Position numbers and translations under genes: made by a program. The notes under the pieces were generated by a model. The model saw only the letters and a list, made by a program, of their open reading frames with translations. It was not told the origin of the DNA and ran no database searches. DNA of 64,000 bases from an uncultured Pirellulales bacterium (GTDB lineage Bacteria; Planctomycetota; Planctomycetia; Pirellulales; Thermoguttaceae), in contig CALLPE010000011.1 of the NCBI GenBank assembly GCA_938015445.1, positions 93,438-157,437 on the forward strand. Reading direction: 5' to 3'. Positions 61,198 to 64,000 of this stretch are shown piece after piece (within the stretch, counting starts at the first letter, position 1; each line of letters begins with the position of its first letter).

Positions 61198-61643
61198 TCG
61201 CCACATCAGTTTGCTCGCAGTCGCACGGATGGCGTTGCGCTCGGGCCAGGTGCCTGGCTTGAGGTAGCAGCGTGATCGTTTGTGCGCGCATCCCCGGCCA
61301 GGGCGAGTCCGGCTGGCGACCCGCCCTGGCCATGTTGTTTAGCTAACCGTACCATTTTCTCTGATTTCCCTAACAAGACCGCCTGCACCCGACAGACCGG
61401 GAAGGCTCGGGGCTGGCTAACGTCGGATGGTCCAGGCCGTCGGTAGCGCTGTCGGGTCCGGATTTCGACATGCCGGAATTCGATATTCGATATTCCGGAT
61501 ATAAGCACCGGGGGCACACGCTTACGGCTGGGCGTCGGCTGAACGCTTCAGGCTGGGCGTCGGCTGAACGCCCTGTGGCGCTCTCCGCCGAAACATCCCG
61601 GCCCGGCCCGCGGACCTCTGGGGCTTTACAAAGCAGGTCCACC
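61198..61643. other. Intergenic region with an inverted repeat and a 21-bp direct repeat
   Basis: No gene is called. CCGGAAT (61473-61479) and ATTCCGG (61492-61498) form an inverted repeat around TCGATATTCGAT. The direct repeat follows at 61526. An in-frame extension of rmuC runs through here but is unconserved. Confidence 0.4.
61526..61571. repeat. 21-bp exact direct repeat upstream of rmuC
   Basis: A 21-bp unit beginning GGCTGGGCGTCGGCTGAAC is repeated exactly at 61526-61546 and 61551-61571 (period 25), about 70 bases before the rmuC start. Confidence 0.9.
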
Positions 61644-63080
61644 ATGGAACCACTACTGTACTTGCTGTTTTTGTCAATCGGGCTGGCGCTGGGCGGCAGC
61701 GGTGCTTGGCTGTGGTGGCGACAGCGGGTCGAGCAGGCTCGCAGTCAGGCGGTGGCCGAGTTGCAGTCGGAGCGGGCCGCGCTGCTGGAACGCTTGACCG
61801 CCCGGCAACAGGCCTTCGATCAACTGACCGCCGAGTATCGCACTTTGGAAGAGCGGTTACGGGCCGCCCAGCAAACCGAAAGCGAGCTGCGCGTCAAGGT
61901 CGGCCAGCTCAGCACGCTTATCCAAGAGGAACGCAAGCAGGCGGCCGAAAAGCTAGCCGTACTGGACGAGGCCCGACAAAAACTGGCCGACGCCTTCAAA
62001 GCCCTGGCAGCCGATGCCCTTCAGACCAGCAACCGCTCGTTCCTGGAGCTGGCCAAAGCCACCTTGGAAAAGTTCCAGGAGGCGGCCAAAGGCGACTTGG
62101 AGAAGCGGCAGCAGGCCATCGGCGAGTTGGTCAAGCCAGTTAAAGAAAGCCTCGAGAAAGTCGATGCCAAGATCGCCGAGTTGGAAAAGGCCCGTGTGGG
62201 GGCATACGAGGCCCTGCGACAACAGGTCGGCGCACTGGCTGAAGGGCAGCGCCAGTTGCACGCCGAAACCGCCCGACTGGTACAAGCACTCCGCAAACCG
62301 CAGGTTCGCGGGCGCTGGGGGGAAATACAGTTGCAACGGGTGGTCGAACTGGCCGGAATGCAGGACCATTGCGACTTCTATCAGCAGCAGTCGACCGAAA
62401 TCGAAGACGGTCGCCTGCGGCCCGACATGCTGGTCCGACTGCCCGGCGGAAAAACCATCGTCGTCGATGCCAAAGTGCCGCTGACAGCCTATCTGGATGC
62501 GGTGGAAGCGGCCGACGAGCCGCGACGAACCGAGCTGCTCCGTGCCCATGCCCAGCAAGTGCGCAACCACATCGAGTCGCTGGGCCGCAAGTCGTACTTC
62601 GACCAGTTCAAGCAGTCGCCGGAGTTCGTGGTGCTGTTTCTGCCCGGCGAAGTGTTCTTTAGCGCCGCGGTGGAGCAGGACCCCACACTCATCGAATGGG
62701 CGACCGAGCGGCGAGTGATACCGGCCTCGCCCACCACGCTCATCGCATTGCTCAAGGCTGTTCACTACGGTTGGCAACAAGAAATGCTTGCCGAAAACGC
62801 CGAGCAGATTCGCCAGCTTGGGCAGGAACTGTACAGTCGCTTGGCCAAGATGGCCGAGCACTGGACGAAGCTGGGCAAGTCGCTCCAGCAGGCTACCGAG
62901 GCGTACAACAGCGCCGTCGGCGCGCTGGAGTCGCGCGTGCTGGTCACCGCCCGGCGTTTTGCCGAGCTGGGCATTTCCGGCACCAAAGATAAGCAACTCG
63001 ATGCGCCCAAGACGGTCGGCGTTGCCCCGCGGATGTTGCAGGCGCCGGAGCTGACCGGCGGTAGCGCCGATGAACGGTGA
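61644..63080 (+). CDS. rmuC: DNA recombination protein RmuC
   Basis: RmuC is a nuclease-fold protein that limits rearrangements between inverted repeats. From ATG 61644 the 478-residue product has an N-terminal membrane segment (LLYLLFLSIGLALGG), a long coiled coil (about 25-215), and then the RmuC domain with RGRWGEIQLQRVVELAGM, DMLVRLPGGKTIVVDAKVPL and FLPGEVFFSAAVEQDP. These hold the PD-(D/E)XK-like residues (Asp and Lys in VDAKV). The ribosome site is AGGTCC, modest. It follows a region of repeats. Confidence 0.92.
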   Translation: MEPLLYLLFLSIGLALGGSGAWLWWRQRVEQARSQAVAELQSERAALLERLTARQQAFDQLTAEYRTLEERLRAAQQTESELRVKVGQLSTLIQEERKQAAEKLAVLDEARQKLADAFKALAADALQTSNRSFLELAKATLEKFQEAAKGDLEKRQQAIGELVKPVKESLEKVDAKIAELEKARVGAYEALRQQVGALAEGQRQLHAETARLVQALRKPQVRGRWGEIQLQRVVELAGMQDHCDFYQQQSTEIEDGRLRPDMLVRLPGGKTIVVDAKVPLTAYLDAVEAADEPRRTELLRAHAQQVRNHIESLGRKSYFDQFKQSPEFVVLFLPGEVFFSAAVEQDPTLIEWATERRVIPASPTTLIALLKAVHYGWQQEMLAENAEQIRQLGQELYSRLAKMAEHWTKLGKSLQQATEAYNSAVGALESRVLVTARRFAELGISGTKDKQLDAPKTVGVAPRMLQAPELTGGSADER

Positions 63081-63339
63081 ACGCCCTTGTCGGCCCTGCT
63101 ACAGGTCGCAAAACTGCTTCGAAGGCACCGGCAAAAAATGGCTTAGCGCGCCGGCAGCCAACAGCTTACAAAACCTCGCGCCCTGCTAGGCAAAGCGGTG
63201 TGGCTGGTGCATGATGTTGTGGCATAGGCCGTCGTCGTTATGCGACGCCGCCAGCAGGGGCTGTTTGCGATTTTTGCGCTGAGCGGTTCGCCAGATGTGC
63301 CACGGCGGTTTGCACTACATCCGCTTGAGGAACCGAAGC

Positions 63340-63726
63340 ATGAAAGTCGTTCACTATCAACAGGTCCCGGCCCAGCCGGTGGATATGCCCGGTGCGGTGG
63401 GGTGTTTGATTCGCTGTTTGGTCGGGCCGGACGACGGTGCACCTAGCTTCACCATGCGACTGTTCGAGGTCGCACCCGGCGGACACACGCCGCACCACGC
63501 GCACGGTTACGAGCACGAAGTGTTTGTTTTGGAAGGGGCCGGTACAGTACTGGAAGACAGCACGGAACATCCGCTGCGTCCTGGCAGCGTGGTGTATGTA
63601 CCGCCCGGCCAGCCGCACCAGTTCCGCAACACCGGCGAAGTGCCGCTAAAGATGCTGTGCCTGATTCCCCATCCGCTGCGCGATATGACCGGACCGTGCC
63701 CGGCGGCGTGTGCTTGCGATGGATAA
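63340..63726 (+). CDS. Small cupin protein
   Basis: A 128-residue single-domain cupin. The metal motif 1 is HTPHHAHGYEHEVFVLEGAG, with His and Glu ligands, and motif 2 is PGSVVYVPPGQPHQFRNTG. It ends with an unusual cysteine group (CPAACACDG). Single cupins of this type bind small ligands or act as isomerases or dioxygenases. ATG 63340 has GAGG upstream; the frame from 63295 adds unconserved residues. Confidence 0.87.
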   Translation: MKVVHYQQVPAQPVDMPGAVGCLIRCLVGPDDGAPSFTMRLFEVAPGGHTPHHAHGYEHEVFVLEGAGTVLEDSTEHPLRPGSVVYVPPGQPHQFRNTGEVPLKMLCLIPHPLRDMTGPCPAACACDG

Positions 63727-63793
63727 GCATCTTCGGCTGTCGGCTTGTCGGTCACTGGCCGAGCGCTCGGTTCTTGCACTCTGTATGCCATAG

Positions 63794-64000
<207 letters not shown>

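Noticed and set aside
61363-61440. A possible fifth, partial copy of the dispersed element (CTAACAAGACCGCC)
   Set aside because: Only about a dozen bases match the left end of the element and the right end is not recognisable, so it is not counted.

Overview
This window looks like a chromosomal segment of a planctomycete, probably of the Pirellulales group and possibly thermophilic. The evidence is two DUF1559 proteins (one with a prepilin leader), an ECF sigma factor overlapping a membrane FecR-like gene, a Ser/Thr kinase with a membrane anchor and a large outer domain, a pair of small aromatic-rich secreted proteins, many secreted beta-propeller or beta-helix proteins, and both subunits of DNA topoisomerase VI. 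The organism assignment rests on family content, not on a marker gene. I see no insertion sequence, prophage, CRISPR array or rRNA.

Layout. 0-2.8 kb: the 3' end of an FAD oxidoreductase with a discoidin-like tail, then a sugar isomerase, both typical of glycan catabolism. 3-6.2 kb: mqnA, then leuC and leuD on the minus strand. 6.4-8.5 kb: a degenerate GGDEF protein, a 44-residue membrane protein under a nested inverted repeat, and an alpha/beta-hydrolase fold that lacks its triad. 9.2-17.4 kb: four secreted proteins (PQQ-type propeller, heparinase-like lyase, SBBP-type propeller, large hydrolase) that look like a glycan-processing locus. 17.9-21.6 kb: menG, ubiX, ubiA and mqnE in one minus-strand run, which with mqnA gives part of the futalosine route to menaquinone. 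21.8-27.5 kb: pepT, a PolB-like exonuclease, a GYD protein, a secreted lectin-like protein and der. 27.8-33.6 kb: Ser/Thr kinase, tRNA-Ser(CGA), a DUF1559 protein and a Tat-exported aldo/keto reductase.

33.6-38 kb: a lipoprotein and topoisomerase VI (top6B then top6A). 38.4-41.1 kb: the small secreted pair and a hybrid histidine kinase. 41.1-45.6 kb: a secreted beta-helix protein, a sugar nucleotidyltransferase overlapping a GHMP sugar kinase, and archease. 45.9-52 kb: FecR-like protein with its ECF sigma factor, tRNA-Val(TAC), an outer-membrane barrel, a TPR protein and a lipase-like hydrolase. 52.1-64 kb: tungsten-type aldehyde ferredoxin oxidoreductase, a DinG-like helicase, two paralogous transglutaminase-fold proteins, an O-methyltransferase, a prepilin-type DUF1559 protein, rmuC, a cupin and the start of ligA.

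The strongest unexplained signals are in the DNA between genes and in one protein. (1) A dispersed element of about 90 bp with inverted ends occurs four times (17.5, 35.4, 45.8 and 57.4 kb), always next to a gene end; one copy supplies the last codons of the FecR-like gene. (2) Intergenic regions are full of short head-to-tail duplications, mostly two copies of 9-31 bp with one or no mismatch, often just upstream of a gene. (3) Top6B carries two copies of its helix-turn-helix segment, the second inside the transducer domain. Several enzymes also appear to have lost key residues: the hydrolase at 7.8 kb, one of the two transglutaminases, the histidine kinase receiver and the helicase Fe-S site.
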